Below are positions 43,629-53,309 of a DNA stretch of 64,000 nt, in pieces. Location of the stretch: assembly GCA_040902105.1 (NCBI GenBank), contig JBBDXW010000048.1, positions 41,775 to 105,774 of the forward strand, in the 5' to 3' direction. Position numbers and translations under genes: made by a program. The DNA is from IDS-8 sp040902105 (GTDB lineage: Bacteria; Pseudomonadota; Gammaproteobacteria; Steroidobacterales; Woeseiaceae). The first letter of the stretch is position 1, and every line of letters starts with the position of its first letter. The notes under the pieces are model-generated. The model was not told the origin of the DNA. It was given only the letters and a program-made list of their open reading frames with translations, and did not search any database.

Positions 43629-45152
43629 ATGGGCATCACGGCAGCGCCAGAAATGAAAAACGAACACGGCCGGCTTTCGAGCAGAACACGGAAATTTCTG
43701 GCGCAGAAGCACCTGATGGCAATCGGCGGAGCGGAAGCGGTTGCCCTCTCTGGCAAGGTACTGGATGTTCATGATCCAACGAGCGGGGAAGTCATCGGGA
43801 AGGTGCCGGATGCGGGCCCGGAGGATGTCGATCTTGCCGTCACGGCGGCGCGAAAGGCGCTGGAGGAGGGGCCGTGGCAACGGATGAAGCCGGTGCAGCG
43901 AGAACGGCTCATGCTGCGGCTCGCCGACCTGCTGGAAGGTAGCGCCGAGGAGTTCGCGGAAATCGAGAGTCTCAACAGCGGTCGCACGGTACCCAATACC
44001 CGGGCCTTCGATGTCGATCTCTCGGTCGATTACCTGAGATACATGGCTGGATGGGCCACCAAGATCCACGGACATACGTTTTCACCCAGTGTTCCATATG
44101 TTCCCAGCGTTGATTTCTTTTCCTACACGGTTCGGGAACCTGTAGGCGTGGTGGGTGCGATCACACCATGGAATGTGCCGCTCGGGCAGGCGATCTGGAA
44201 AATCGCACCCGTGCTCGCGACCGGTTGCACCATGGTCTTGAAGCCCGCGGAGCAAACGCCTTTGACGGCGCTGCGCTTCGCCGAACTGATTTCCGAAGCC
44301 GGCATACCCGACGGTGTCATCAATATCGTTACAGGCTATGGAGAGTCCGCGGGTGGTGCCCTGGTCGAACATGCCGGCGTGGACAAGATCGCCTTTACGG
44401 GTTCTACCGAAGTGGGTCACATCATCGCAGCCAGGTGCGCAGCGACGTTGAAACGCTACACATTGGAGCTTGGCGGCAAATCCGCGATGCTCGTGTTCGC
44501 AGACGCCGATCCGGAAGTGGCCATTCCAGGCACCGCGATGGCCATATTCGGCAATCACGGTCAGAACTGCTGTGCCGGTTCGCGCATTTACGTTCAGAAG
44601 GAGATCTTCGATGAGCACATGGCCGGCGTCGTCGAATTCGCGAAAAAGATCCGGCTGGGTCCTGCGCTCGACCCGGCGACCGAAATGGGCCCGCTGGTAT
44701 CCATGAAGCAGCGGGAGTGCGTATTGGCATACGTGCAATCAGGCGTTTCGGATGGCGCAGAATTGCTCACGGGAGGCAAGGGCGTGACGGATAGCGGGGC
44801 ATACGTCGAGCCGACCGTGCTCACCAATGTGCGTCACGATATGAGAGTGGTGCAGGAGGAAATTTTTGGACCGGTATTGGTAGCTACCCCATTCGATGAC
44901 CTGGACGATGTCGTTCGGCAGGCCAACGCTACCAAGTATGGTCTGGGTGCGAGCATCTGGTCGCAGAACCTGACGCGGGTGCAACGACTGATTCCCCGGC
45001 TGAAGGCGGGAACGGTCTGGGTCAACACACACAATGTGCTCGACCTGGCCGTTCCATTCGGAGGCGTCAAGAGTTCAGGAGTCGGCCGCGAACTGGGAGA
45101 AGAAGCAATCCGGCATCATACCGAGTTGAAGACGGTAACGATGGCGGTGTAA
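43629..45152 (+). CDS. Aldehyde dehydrogenase family protein
   Basis: 507 aa, starting at ATG 43629 with AAAGGAG eight bases upstream. NAD(P)-dependent aldehyde dehydrogenase: PVGVVGAITPWNVPLGQAIW, ATGCTMVLKPAEQTPLTALR, coenzyme loop FTGSTEVGHII, general base Glu in LELGGKSAML, nucleophile Cys in FGNHGQNCCAGSRIYV and the C-terminal VPFGGVKSSGVGRELGEEAI. It oxidises an aldehyde to the carboxylate. It is divergent from gntR and probably co-regulated with the nine-gene run; the aldehyde would come from amine oxidation there. A decayed paralogue lies at 60748-62237. Confidence 0.9.
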   Translation: MGITAAPEMKNEHGRLSSRTRKFLAQKHLMAIGGAEAVALSGKVLDVHDPTSGEVIGKVPDAGPEDVDLAVTAARKALEEGPWQRMKPVQRERLMLRLADLLEGSAEEFAEIESLNSGRTVPNTRAFDVDLSVDYLRYMAGWATKIHGHTFSPSVPYVPSVDFFSYTVREPVGVVGAITPWNVPLGQAIWKIAPVLATGCTMVLKPAEQTPLTALRFAELISEAGIPDGVINIVTGYGESAGGALVEHAGVDKIAFTGSTEVGHIIAARCAATLKRYTLELGGKSAMLVFADADPEVAIPGTAMAIFGNHGQNCCAGSRIYVQKEIFDEHMAGVVEFAKKIRLGPALDPATEMGPLVSMKQRECVLAYVQSGVSDGAELLTGGKGVTDSGAYVEPTVLTNVRHDMRVVQEEIFGPVLVATPFDDLDDVVRQANATKYGLGASIWSQNLTRVQRLIPRLKAGTVWVNTHNVLDLAVPFGGVKSSGVGRELGEEAIRHHTELKTVTMAV

Positions 45153-45504
45153 CTGGCGAGGTAAGGCAGGATGCGGGAAAGGGATTCGCGCGCGTCGCTC
45201 TTGTCAGCCACCTGGCTCGGTGGGTCTGCAGTCTTTGAAAATCGTTGTGGGGTTTATTCAGAGGGCGTCCTAGCAGAGCACTTGCAACGGAACCGCACGC
45301 CAGCCCAATTAGTGTTTTGGGTGACTATCAGCAGCATTATGGGCTGGAGCGTTAAGGACTGCGAGTTGGCCGCGAGGAACATCATGAGCGACAGTGCCCG
45401 CCGGGTTTACGGTTTCTGAGCCGTCCGACCAGTGCTGGCAAGGCCCCGAACCTGCTTAATCGAACATTTTCTGTTCATTCGGATTCGGAGAAAGTCAGGC
45501 CACC

Positions 45505-45645
45505 TTAGGGGGGTGGTTCTGGGAAATATTCCTCTATCACGATAAGTGATTTTTCTGCGCCGAATCTCAAGGTTAGACTGACTTGGCTAGTGTCGTGTCC
45601 CGTAAATAGGTCACTTAATTCGATGCGGATTTTCGTGACTGGCAT
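45505..45645 (-). CDS. Possible 46-residue protein containing repeated coding segment (copy 1)
   Basis: ATG 45645 starts MPVTKIRIELSDLFTGHDTS; the C-terminal half is VSLTLRFGAEKSLIVIEEYF then PEPPP and stop. The C-terminal half recurs at 60599-60667 with many differences at third codon positions or conservative residues, which argues that the segment is or was translated. No ribosome site is evident. Not recognised. Confidence 0.35.
   Translation of the reverse strand: MPVTKIRIELSDLFTGHDTSQVSLTLRFGAEKSLIVIEEYFPEPPP
45514..45582 (-). repeat. 69-bp coding-like repeat, copy 1 (inverted relative to copy 2)
   Basis: Reading the minus strand from 45582, the 69 bases match 60599-60667 (plus strand) at 57 positions without gaps, beginning with an identical GTCAGTCTAACC and ending TATTTCCCAGAACCA. 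Both copies are open in the same relative frame. Confidence 0.75.
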
Positions 45646-45746
45646 GTCGCTGCGACGAGTAATAGCAAGCCTATTGCGAGGAGCCGAATGAGCACAACAG
45701 GCCCACCGATACATAAGCGCCAGAACCCTCTGGAGGAGCGTTACCG

Positions 45747-48032
45747 ATGAAGGCACAAGACACAGCGAACTCACTCCTTGGAGCAGTCGCGCTAATCATA
45801 GCGGTGTCTGGCTTCGTTGCAGAAACAGCAAACAGCCAGGAAAGCCAGGTCCTTGAAGAAGTCATCGTCACTGCGCAAAAGAGAGAACAAAGTCTCCAGG
45901 ATGTGGGAATCTCCATTGCGGCTGTGACTGGTGGAACAATGCGCGACCTGGGGCTGACCAACACGATCGACGCGCTCGTCAAAATTCCAAACGTGGCCAT
46001 CTACTCCGCCTATGGGCCCGGAACCACAGCAAATGTCGTCGTTCGCGGCGTTGGGCTCAACGACTTTGGTGAAGGACACGAAGCCCCGGTGACAACGTAC
46101 GTGGATGAATTTTACCTGGTGTCTGTTCCGACGGTTGGCTTTTCCATGTTCGATATCGAACGCATGGAAGTGCTGCGCGGTCCACAGGGAACGCTGTTCG
46201 GACGAAATGCGACGGGTGGACTGGTTCATTTCCTTACCGCAAAACCGACCGCTGAACCCGAGGCATTTCTGGAGGTGACAGGGGGTCGATTTGAGGAATT
46301 CAAGCTGGAAGGTGCGCTGAGCGGTCCGCTGTCTGAAAATATGTCTGCTCGTCTGTCGGTGCTCTCTCACCATAGTGATGGTTACCTGGAAAACGCCAAC
46401 CCAGCATTCGATCCGGCCGGTGAAGCAGGAATGGACGCTGTGCGAGGCCAGATTCTCTGGGATCTCGACTCGGGTTGGTCCGTGCTTTTGAAGGCCGAAT
46501 ACGGCGAACTCGACTCGAGACACCTGTATTACCAGCAAGAACCCGCGGTAAAGGATCTGAGTAACGGTGGGTTGTTCGTGCGTGACCCAGGCGGAACTGA
46601 CGGCGCGGGTTACAACCAGGCTGAGTTCCAGAACGGGCGGGCTGCTTCCAGCATGGTTGCAGACACGAACTACCCGCAGCATATGGAATCGGACAGCGCA
46701 ACCTTCTTGCTGCGAATCGACAAGACTTTCAACGATGTGACCTTTACTTCCGTTACCGGGTACCTAGATCACTCGCGTGAGCTCTTTGAAGATTGCGATG
46801 CAAGTCCAAACAGCATTTGTTTCGCGGAATTCCCGTATGAGACCGATACCTTCACGCAGGAGCTGCGCTGGGTAAAGGGCGAGGGGACAACACGGTGGAC
46901 GGCCGGTGTCTACTATCTCGTGTCAGATGCAACCAATAATCCTTCCGCGACGTTCAATGTGCCCATCAGCGGACCGGGCGCTGTAGACCCGGTTACCGAA
47001 CTCTACAATGGAGATCTCTTTCCGATCTCCCTTGCGGCAAACTGGGTTCTCGACACGACATCCTATTCAGCGTTCGGGCAACTGGAACATGATATCAGCG
47101 AAACCGTTACCCTTATCGGTGGATTGCGCGTGACGCGCGATGAGAAGGACTTCCTGGACTATGACAATGCATCGCTGAGGGTGTGCAATTCCTTCCCGAT
47201 CCCGAGCAACTGCTTTTCCGACTACACGCCGACACCTTATGAAGATGATTACGGCCAAACGCTTTACTCCGGGAAACTCGAAGTTGATTGGAGACCGTCA
47301 GACGACACGCTGATTTATGGTTCCTTCTCGCGGGGTACCAAGGCCGGTGGTTTCAACAACGGCTTTTATGCCGGCGGTATTTCATTTGACCAGATACCCT
47401 ACGACGACGAAGTGCTTTATGCATACGAAGCGGGCGCCAAGAATACGCTGCTGGACGGTCGGGCTCGACTCAACTTTTCCGCCTTCTATTACGACTACAA
47501 AGATTTCCAGACCTTCAACTGGATCGGAATCGGTGGAACGATTGTAAACAGCGACGCCGAATCGATGGGCCTTGAAGTGGAAGCGGAGGGGCGTCTGGGA
47601 GAAAACTGGATGGCGACCTTGGGATTGGCGCTCCTCGACACCGAGATCAAGGACGTCCAACTGCCTGACGGTATTACGACGCGTGATGTCGACATGGCCA
47701 TGGCTCCCGATTGGAGCGCCTCCGGATCCCTCCAGTACAATGTAGCCATGGGCGACAATGGCCTGTTTTCATTGCTCTGGGATTTCAATTATGTTGGGGA
47801 TCACAACTCCAACAACTTCAACGACCCGGCGGCCGACATTGAAACCTATTTCTTGCACAACTTCCGCATTTCGTACGCATTCAATGACCAGTGGGAGCTT
47901 GCCGGCCTAGTTCGCAATGTCTCGGACAATCGGACCGTGATCAGGACCTTCGTGTTCGCGGACCTTGGTTACGCGCAGGACATGTATACGCACCCGAGAA
48001 CATATGCGGCTCAACTTACCTATCGCTGGTAG
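45747..48032 (+). CDS. TonB-dependent outer-membrane receptor
   Basis: 761 aa from ATG 45747 with GGAGGAG nine bases upstream. Signal peptide (LLGAVALIIAVSGFVAETAN), TonB-box-like EEVIVTAQKREQS, plug containing VGISIAAVTGGTMRDLGL, GVGLNDFGEGHEAPVTTYVD and RMEVLRGPQGTLFGRNATGG. The barrel has DTLIYGSFSRGTKAGGFNNG and ends RTYAAQLTYRW. It is a paralogue of the receptor at 40279-42570 and of the same substrate class by plug sequence. It converges with the symporter gene (20-bp gap) and faces the periplasmic oxidation cluster, whose substrate it may import. Confidence 0.9.
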   Translation: MKAQDTANSLLGAVALIIAVSGFVAETANSQESQVLEEVIVTAQKREQSLQDVGISIAAVTGGTMRDLGLTNTIDALVKIPNVAIYSAYGPGTTANVVVRGVGLNDFGEGHEAPVTTYVDEFYLVSVPTVGFSMFDIERMEVLRGPQGTLFGRNATGGLVHFLTAKPTAEPEAFLEVTGGRFEEFKLEGALSGPLSENMSARLSVLSHHSDGYLENANPAFDPAGEAGMDAVRGQILWDLDSGWSVLLKAEYGELDSRHLYYQQEPAVKDLSNGGLFVRDPGGTDGAGYNQAEFQNGRAASSMVADTNYPQHMESDSATFLLRIDKTFNDVTFTSVTGYLDHSRELFEDCDASPNSICFAEFPYETDTFTQELRWVKGEGTTRWTAGVYYLVSDATNNPSATFNVPISGPGAVDPVTELYNGDLFPISLAANWVLDTTSYSAFGQLEHDISETVTLIGGLRVTRDEKDFLDYDNASLRVCNSFPIPSNCFSDYTPTPYEDDYGQTLYSGKLEVDWRPSDDTLIYGSFSRGTKAGGFNNGFYAGGISFDQIPYDDEVLYAYEAGAKNTLLDGRARLNFSAFYYDYKDFQTFNWIGIGGTIVNSDAESMGLEVEAEGRLGENWMATLGLALLDTEIKDVQLPDGITTRDVDMAMAPDWSASGSLQYNVAMGDNGLFSLLWDFNYVGDHNSNNFNDPAADIETYFLHNFRISYAFNDQWELAGLVRNVSDNRTVIRTFVFADLGYAQDMYTHPRTYAAQLTYRW

Positions 48033-48052
48033 TTGGCGCAGCATCGGCTTCA

Positions 48053-49690
48053 CTACCTCAACGGATCTGCAGTCGTCGTGCCCAGCAGGGAACGAAACTC
48101 CTGAGCATCGAACAATTGCCTCTCAGTTTCGCCGCGAACACTTCGGTCGGTGACCGAAAATAGCCAGGCAAATATGAAGCTGGCACTCATGGAGAACAAC
48201 GTGGGATAAGCATACGGAAATGCCGCCGACTCGTTCTTCAACACGTTAACCCAGATAAATGGGCTGAGAATCACCAAGCCGACCGAAAATATCAGTCCCA
48301 CAAGTCCGCCGGCGACCAGTCCCCGTGTGGTGAATTTGCGCCAGTACATGGCGAGTGCCAGTAAAGGAAAATTGGTGCTTGCGCTTATTGCAAGGGACAA
48401 GGTGACCAGCACCGCAACATTTTGACCCTCAAGAAGGGTCCCCAGTAGAATGACCACAACGGTCAGACAACCCAGTGTGACCCGGTTGATCCACAGTTCC
48501 TGGCGTTCCGAACAGTTGCCACCGCGGAAAACGTTTGCAAACAGGTCGTGCGAAACGGTCGCACTTATCGCCAGAGTAAGGCCGCACACCACTGCCAATA
48601 TCGTCATAAATATCACGGCAGACAGAAAACCGAGAAACAAGTCACCGCCCAGTTCCCCAGCAAGATGTATGGCGGCCATGTTGTCGCCGCCAACCAATGC
48701 GGTTCCACCGAGCGAGAACTCGCTGTGATCGACAAGAATGGCAATGGCGCCGAATCCGATAATTGCAACCAAGAGGTGAAAAAAGGTGATCAAAGTGAGC
48801 GCGATACCAGCGGATGCTCTCGCGGCTTGACCGTTCGGCACTGTGAAAAATCTCATGATCACGTGCGGCATGCCAGCGGTCCCGCCAAGAAAAGCCAGCG
48901 TGAGCGAGGCAATCGAGATAAAATCGGTAAATAGCAAACCCGGTTGGAGCACCCTGCTGCCTTGAGGGTGTGCCGCAACGGCTTCCTCAAGCAGAAAGTT
49001 GAGGTCGAACTGAAAGGCATAAAACACCGCAAAAGCCAGGATTGTGCCCCCTACGAGTAGTAATGCGGCCTTGACGATTTGCACCCAGGTTGTCGCAATC
49101 ATACCGCCAAACAACACATAAACAGTCATCAGCAGGGTGACTGCAACTATACCTTTTTCGTAACTGATGCCAAAAAATACTTCCACCAGGGTGCCTGCGG
49201 CGACCAGTTGAGCGACAAGATACGACAACAGCACCGCCAGGCTGGTCAGCGCTACCATCAGCCTCACGCTGCGTGGATCCAGCCGGACTGAAAGGACATC
49301 GGCAAGCGTAAATTTCCCCAGATTTCGCAGGCGCTCCGCAAAGAGGAGAACGATAACCCCCCAGCTCAGGACCACACAGACCAGATAGAAAAGCATGTCA
49401 AATCCGACGATGAATGCGAGGCCGACAATACCAAGCAGCGAAGCGGCGGACATCGTATCCCCGGCAATTGCAAATCCGTTCTGCCACTTGTTGATTCTGC
49501 CTCCCGCGACATAAAAGTCGCTGCGGCTTTTGGTTCTGCGAGCAGCGCCGAATGTGATTAGAAGCGACACAATGAGAAAGGCCAGAAACGTTAGGATTGC
49601 CGTGAAGCTCGCGGACTGTTCCAGCTTCGATTGAGACCAGACCGGCCCAGGAGCCGTAACAAGGAGTAAGAAGTGGATTGCGAAACGCAT
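48053..49690 (-). CDS. Sodium:solute symporter, ActP (cation/acetate) type
   Basis: 545 aa. SSS-family transporter with about 13 hydrophobic helices. It has an N-terminal signal-like helix (IHFLLLVTAPGPVWSQ), as in ActP, and the family blocks DFYVAGGRINKWQNGFAIAG, DTMSAASLLGIVGLAFIVGF, FGGMIATTWVQIVKAALLL, LGGTAGMPHVIMRFFTVPN and ISASTNFPLLALAMYWRKFT. The DUF485 protein gene lies just upstream, the usual partner of actP (yjcH-actP). It imports a short-chain carboxylate with Na+; here the acid may be the product of the periplasmic oxidation encoded upstream. Confidence 0.88.
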   Translation of the reverse strand: MRFAIHFLLLVTAPGPVWSQSKLEQSASFTAILTFLAFLIVSLLITFGAARRTKSRSDFYVAGGRINKWQNGFAIAGDTMSAASLLGIVGLAFIVGFDMLFYLVCVVLSWGVIVLLFAERLRNLGKFTLADVLSVRLDPRSVRLMVALTSLAVLLSYLVAQLVAAGTLVEVFFGISYEKGIVAVTLLMTVYVLFGGMIATTWVQIVKAALLLVGGTILAFAVFYAFQFDLNFLLEEAVAAHPQGSRVLQPGLLFTDFISIASLTLAFLGGTAGMPHVIMRFFTVPNGQAARASAGIALTLITFFHLLVAIIGFGAIAILVDHSEFSLGGTALVGGDNMAAIHLAGELGGDLFLGFLSAVIFMTILAVVCGLTLAISATVSHDLFANVFRGGNCSERQELWINRVTLGCLTVVVILLGTLLEGQNVAVLVTLSLAISASTNFPLLALAMYWRKFTTRGLVAGGLVGLIFSVGLVILSPFIWVNVLKNESAAFPYAYPTLFSMSASFIFAWLFSVTDRSVRGETERQLFDAQEFRSLLGTTTADPLR

Positions 49691-49710
49691 GTTGGCGTGT
49701 AACCGGGCTA

Positions 49711-50103
49711 TCAGTTCAAAGGCTCTTTCTGGTCGATTCGGTTGCGGTATTGATTAGCCCAGTACAGGTAGTACAGTGAGACGGCCAAGATCAGGGCGAT
49801 AGCCCCAAAGGCAATCGCGAACCCAGCGTTGATCAGCGTACCGGGAAGCACCGGTGCGCTGATCATTTCCGGAAAGATGGCGGCGGCAATGTCGAAAACG
49901 AATACACTCACGGTGATCAGCCAAAATAGGCTCCACGATTTCGCTCTATGTACACGAGCCATGAAACGATAACTTTCCGATTGGCTGATCCTGTACTCAG
50001 AATCGCTGAGTTTCATGAGATCGCTTGGCATAGTGATATTTCCATGTTGGGTAGGTTGGCCAGTTTGGGATTCACGCTGCTGTTTGCCATATTGACCTGT
50101 CAT
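49711..50103 (-). CDS. DUF485 membrane protein (YjcH-like)
   Basis: 130 aa, beginning in a four-base ATGA overlap with the alcohol dehydrogenase stop; an internal ATG (MPSDLM, residue 25) is an alternative start. Two hydrophobic helices (WSLFWLITVSVFVFDIAAAI and GFAIAFGAIALILAVSLYYL) separated by a short loop, with the basic YLYWANQYRNRIDQ tail typical of DUF485 proteins encoded before ActP-type symporters. The family role is not settled; it is thought to assist the symporter. Distance to the symporter start is 20 bp. Confidence 0.8.
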   Translation of the reverse strand: MTGQYGKQQRESQTGQPTQHGNITMPSDLMKLSDSEYRISQSESYRFMARVHRAKSWSLFWLITVSVFVFDIAAAIFPEMISAPVLPGTLINAGFAIAFGAIALILAVSLYYLYWANQYRNRIDQKEPLN

Positions 50104-52259
50104 TCTTGTGCTGATAAATAAAGCCGGATTGATTCAACCTCTTCCTCATCCAGCTCACCAGCATAACTTGCCATTCCCTTCGGCTCGAATACGCCATCCA
50201 ATACGATCTGCTTGAAGATCGCGTCGATTTCCGGTTTCATTCTTGTCAAATCGGGAAGAATCGACACCGAGCCGAACATACCATGACAGAATCCACAATG
50301 TCGCACGTACAGCTGCTCGCCCTGTTCTATCCGTGTCAGGGTTGCTTCGTCTGCGGTTGTAGCGGGTGCCTTCTCTGCAAGATCGATTGATGCGGCTATC
50401 GCTGGCTCGGGCAAAGGCACCTCGCCACCGCCCAGTTTGAACGCCAACAATCGGCCTGCGTTGCTGTAACTCCTCGCGGCGGCATTGTCGGACAACATGA
50501 AAAGCGTGGCGCCGCCGAAGCCAGCCATCAATGCAATGTACTGTACTCCATCCACGACGTAGCTGATCGGTGCGGCGATGACCCCGGTACCGAGGAAGCG
50601 GTTCAGCAGTTGTTCTCCGGTCGCAGCGTTGTATGCGTTGAGGTAGCCGTCCTGAGTTCCCTGAAACACCAGATTCCCCGCCGTGGCCAGGGTACCGCCA
50701 TTGATGTACGCATTATTCTTGATTTGCCATGCCAGCTTTTGGCTCACTGGATCCCAAGCTTTCAGGTAACCACCTTCGTCCACGGCGGGTTGTCCTATCC
50801 GAAGCTCTTCAAGCTGCGGCGGCGGATTGAAATCGAAAAGATAAAATTCGGTCGGGGAGTGAATCCAGCCCCGTTCCAGGGCCGGCACATACACCAGGCC
50901 AGTCTGCGGGCTGTACGACATGGGATGCCAGTTGTGACCACCCAATTCTGAGGGATAAACGAGTTTGTCTTCACGCCTGTAATCGCCCTGCCCAGTTTCA
51001 ACCGGGCGGCCATCTTCGATATGGCTGGCCCAGTTCACGGTCACGAGTTTTTCTGCGGAAATCAATTCGCCGGTGATGCGATCCAGAACATAAAAAAAGC
51101 CGTTCTTCGGCGCTTGCATCAGTACCTTGCGAGTCTCTCCGGCAATGCTCAATTCAGCCAGGATCATGTGCTGCGTTGCGGTAAAATCCCAGCTATCCGC
51201 CGGAGTTGTCTGGTAGTACCACTTCATTCGTCCCGTCTCGGCATCAAGCGCGAGAATCGAAGACAGAAACAGATTATCGCCGCCCCCGGGGCTACGCTTA
51301 TGGCGGGCATGAGGAGCGCCATTGCCCGTACCCACGTAAACCAGGTTCAGTTCCGGATCGTAAGCGATGGCATCCCATACCGTGCCGCCGCCACCCGTTT
51401 CGTGCCACTCACCTGTTTCGCTCCACGTTTTAGCAGCAATTTCCAGTTCAGGATGTTCATGAGGACCACCGATGGATCCAGGCACGGTGTAGAAACGCCA
51501 CAGCAGTTTTCCTGTCATCACGTCATAAGCGGAAACATAACCGCGCACATCGAATTCCGCCCCGGCATTTCCGATGAGCACCTTATCGTTAAGCACGCGG
51601 GGAGCACCGGTGATGGTTACGTTGCGGGTGCGATCGACGGTATCGATCTCCCACAGCAACTCACCGGTTGCAGCATCCAACGCGACCAGTCGGCCATCAA
51701 AAGTGCCGAACAGGACCCTGTCATCCCAGAGGGCTACTCCACGGTTGACGACATCACAGCAGCCTTTGCGGCCCCAGGCTCTCGGCACCTTGGGATCGTA
51801 AGACCAGAGCGGTTTGCCGGTCCTAGCATCGAGGGCATGAACCACGCTCCAGGAGGCGCTGGTATAGAGCACGCCGTCCCGGACGATCGGTGTTGCTTCC
51901 AGACCGCGGGAAGACTGCGTGTCGAATGACCACGCGAAACCCAGTTCACCGACATTGCTGATATTGATCTGACCAAGCGGAGAGAAGCGCTGCTCCGCAT
52001 AGGTGCGGCCGTGCAGCAGCCAGTTTCTGGATTCACCGTCGGCAGTGTTGAGGCGATCTTGATAATTCGATACGACACCGTAGCGCAACTCTGGTGCGTG
52101 GCTTGGATCGTCCTCGACTAGCTGAACGGAGCCGGCGTGATCGGTGGTTGGCGCCGTTCGATCTGCCCTAGTCGCAAGCCCGATTGCTGCTGCAATCATG
52201 ATGGCGAGCACGGCTCCATAGCTAAAATAAGCTCTCCGGTCGGCGGAGGGTTCCGTCAT
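50100..52259 (-). CDS. PQQ-dependent quinohemoprotein alcohol dehydrogenase
   Basis: 719 aa; its ATG overlaps the cytochrome fusion gene stop by four bases. N-terminal membrane/signal helix (GAVLAIMIAAAIGLAT), then an eight-bladed propeller with W-motifs (LDARTGKPLWSYD, LDAATGELLWEID). The vicinal disulfide is Cys167-Cys168 (RKGCCDVVNRG). The catalytic Asp is in SWDFTATQ (Asp358) with Thr at the position where lanthanide enzymes carry Asp, so a calcium enzyme is predicted. A C-terminal cytochrome c domain has heme motif C655-GF-C658-H. Type II quinohemoprotein alcohol dehydrogenases oxidise primary or secondary alcohols in the periplasm and pass electrons to cytochromes. The diheme fusion upstream is the likely acceptor. 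Confidence 0.9.
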   Translation of the reverse strand: MTEPSADRRAYFSYGAVLAIMIAAAIGLATRADRTAPTTDHAGSVQLVEDDPSHAPELRYGVVSNYQDRLNTADGESRNWLLHGRTYAEQRFSPLGQINISNVGELGFAWSFDTQSSRGLEATPIVRDGVLYTSASWSVVHALDARTGKPLWSYDPKVPRAWGRKGCCDVVNRGVALWDDRVLFGTFDGRLVALDAATGELLWEIDTVDRTRNVTITGAPRVLNDKVLIGNAGAEFDVRGYVSAYDVMTGKLLWRFYTVPGSIGGPHEHPELEIAAKTWSETGEWHETGGGGTVWDAIAYDPELNLVYVGTGNGAPHARHKRSPGGGDNLFLSSILALDAETGRMKWYYQTTPADSWDFTATQHMILAELSIAGETRKVLMQAPKNGFFYVLDRITGELISAEKLVTVNWASHIEDGRPVETGQGDYRREDKLVYPSELGGHNWHPMSYSPQTGLVYVPALERGWIHSPTEFYLFDFNPPPQLEELRIGQPAVDEGGYLKAWDPVSQKLAWQIKNNAYINGGTLATAGNLVFQGTQDGYLNAYNAATGEQLLNRFLGTGVIAAPISYVVDGVQYIALMAGFGGATLFMLSDNAAARSYSNAGRLLAFKLGGGEVPLPEPAIAASIDLAEKAPATTADEATLTRIEQGEQLYVRHCGFCHGMFGSVSILPDLTRMKPEIDAIFKQIVLDGVFEPKGMASYAGELDEEEVESIRLYLSAQE

Positions 52260-53296
52260 TTCCGTGGCGTCAGTGTCATTATGTAACTGACGACGTTATT
52301 CATATCCTGCTCGGTTTGAAGCACGTTCACAGCTGCTCGCATCTGTGCACCGAATAAGTCTTCCTGATGTTCGCCCCTTACCCCAGTCTTGAATTTTTTC
52401 AATTGCTCCAGTTGGTACCATCCATCCAGTCCTCCTAGTGCAGGAGAACTCAAGGCCGGATTTCCTTCAGCAGCTTGCCCGTGGCAGGACGCGCAGGATG
52501 ATTCGTAAATCGACTGTCCTCGCTTCAAATTGCCAATGACGTCGTCAGTGGCGTAGGTATCGGGAAGGGTTTCGATATAGGCGACCACGTCCCGGAGCGC
52601 CCGGTCGCCGGGTAATGCATTCGCCCGCCCATTCATCTGCCAACCGTAGAAGTCTTGCACTCCTCCGCGCACCATCTGCCGGAAATTCCGCAATTGCTGC
52701 AACAAGTAGTCCGAATCCTGGAGTGTAAGCCGGGGTGCGTGCATTCCTTGCTGTCCCTGGCCTTCAACACCATGGCAGGCGAGGCAGGTGGCGTAGAATG
52801 CTTCGCCCCGCGCGACATTGGCCGGTGCCAATGCTTCGATGATTGCTCCGGAATCAGTGATTTCCTCGAAATGGATGATGGAGTCGTCTTCGATGGTCAG
52901 CAGGTGTACCCAGTTCGCCGTGTACTGTCCGCCGGTGGTTTTGCTGACGCCGTTCTCCCACCCAACCACCGCCACGACGTTTCCCTCAACTGAAAACAAG
53001 CGCTGACCAATTTCAGAAATGTGAAAATTTTCGCCTATGCGGGCGAAAAACTGCGCAACCCCGTGGTGGCCCTTGTAGGTTCCTGCCTGTGGTACGAGCT
53101 CTTCGGGACCGTGAAACTTGAAAACGACATCCGGCGAAAAGAGCGACAGTACCGCCGGCATGTCGTTGCGGCTGAATGCAGCGTAGAGGTCCTTCGCAAC
53201 TTTGACCTTTAAATCATCAGCTGAATCATCAGAGGCCCAGGATGCCAAAGGCGACAGGGTCAGCATCACCCCGAATATGAATTTGGCAATTGTCAC
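52256..53296 (-). CDS. Exported SnoaL-like domain fused to two cytochrome c domains
   Basis: 346 aa from GTG 53296, chosen because GAGG lies eight bases before it and a signal peptide (AKFIFGVMLTLSPLASWAS) follows. Residues ~28-155 form a SnoaL/NTF2-like domain (LYAAFSRNDMPAVLSLFSPD, GTYKGHHGVAQFFARIGENF, WVHLLTIEDDSIIHFEEITD). Two class I cytochrome c domains follow with heme sites C171-LA-C174-H and C268-AS-C271-H, and later Met residues for axial ligation (MNGRANAL, MRAAVNVL). The NTF2-like domain is paralogous to the lipoprotein at 59939-60439. The protein is probably a periplasmic electron acceptor for the PQQ dehydrogenase; the SnoaL part may bind substrate or dock partners. Confidence 0.85.
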   Translation of the reverse strand: MTIAKFIFGVMLTLSPLASWASDDSADDLKVKVAKDLYAAFSRNDMPAVLSLFSPDVVFKFHGPEELVPQAGTYKGHHGVAQFFARIGENFHISEIGQRLFSVEGNVVAVVGWENGVSKTTGGQYTANWVHLLTIEDDSIIHFEEITDSGAIIEALAPANVARGEAFYATCLACHGVEGQGQQGMHAPRLTLQDSDYLLQQLRNFRQMVRGGVQDFYGWQMNGRANALPGDRALRDVVAYIETLPDTYATDDVIGNLKRGQSIYESSCASCHGQAAEGNPALSSPALGGLDGWYQLEQLKKFKTGVRGEHQEDLFGAQMRAAVNVLQTEQDMNNVVSYIMTLTPRK

Positions 53297-53309
53297 GCTA
53301 CCGTCCTCT

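Larger units (their letters stand above)
45153..45746. other. Gap with amidohydrolase-like tail and a small coding-like repeat
   Basis: About 590 bp. A plus-strand frame ending at 45419 reads DCELAARNIMSDSARRVYGF and stop, resembling the C-terminal signature of amidohydrolase-2 proteins (ILxxNAxRLFxL), so it may be a scrap of such a gene. The right half carries a minus-strand 46-codon frame (45505-45645), part of which is repeated at 60.6 kb. The receptor ribosome site GGAGGAG is at 45731-45737. Confidence 0.4.

Noticed and set aside
45171..45419. 82-codon plus-strand ORF after the aldehyde dehydrogenase as an intact gene
   Set aside because: No ribosome site and only the last ~20 codons look protein-like; kept as a possible amidohydrolase scrap only.
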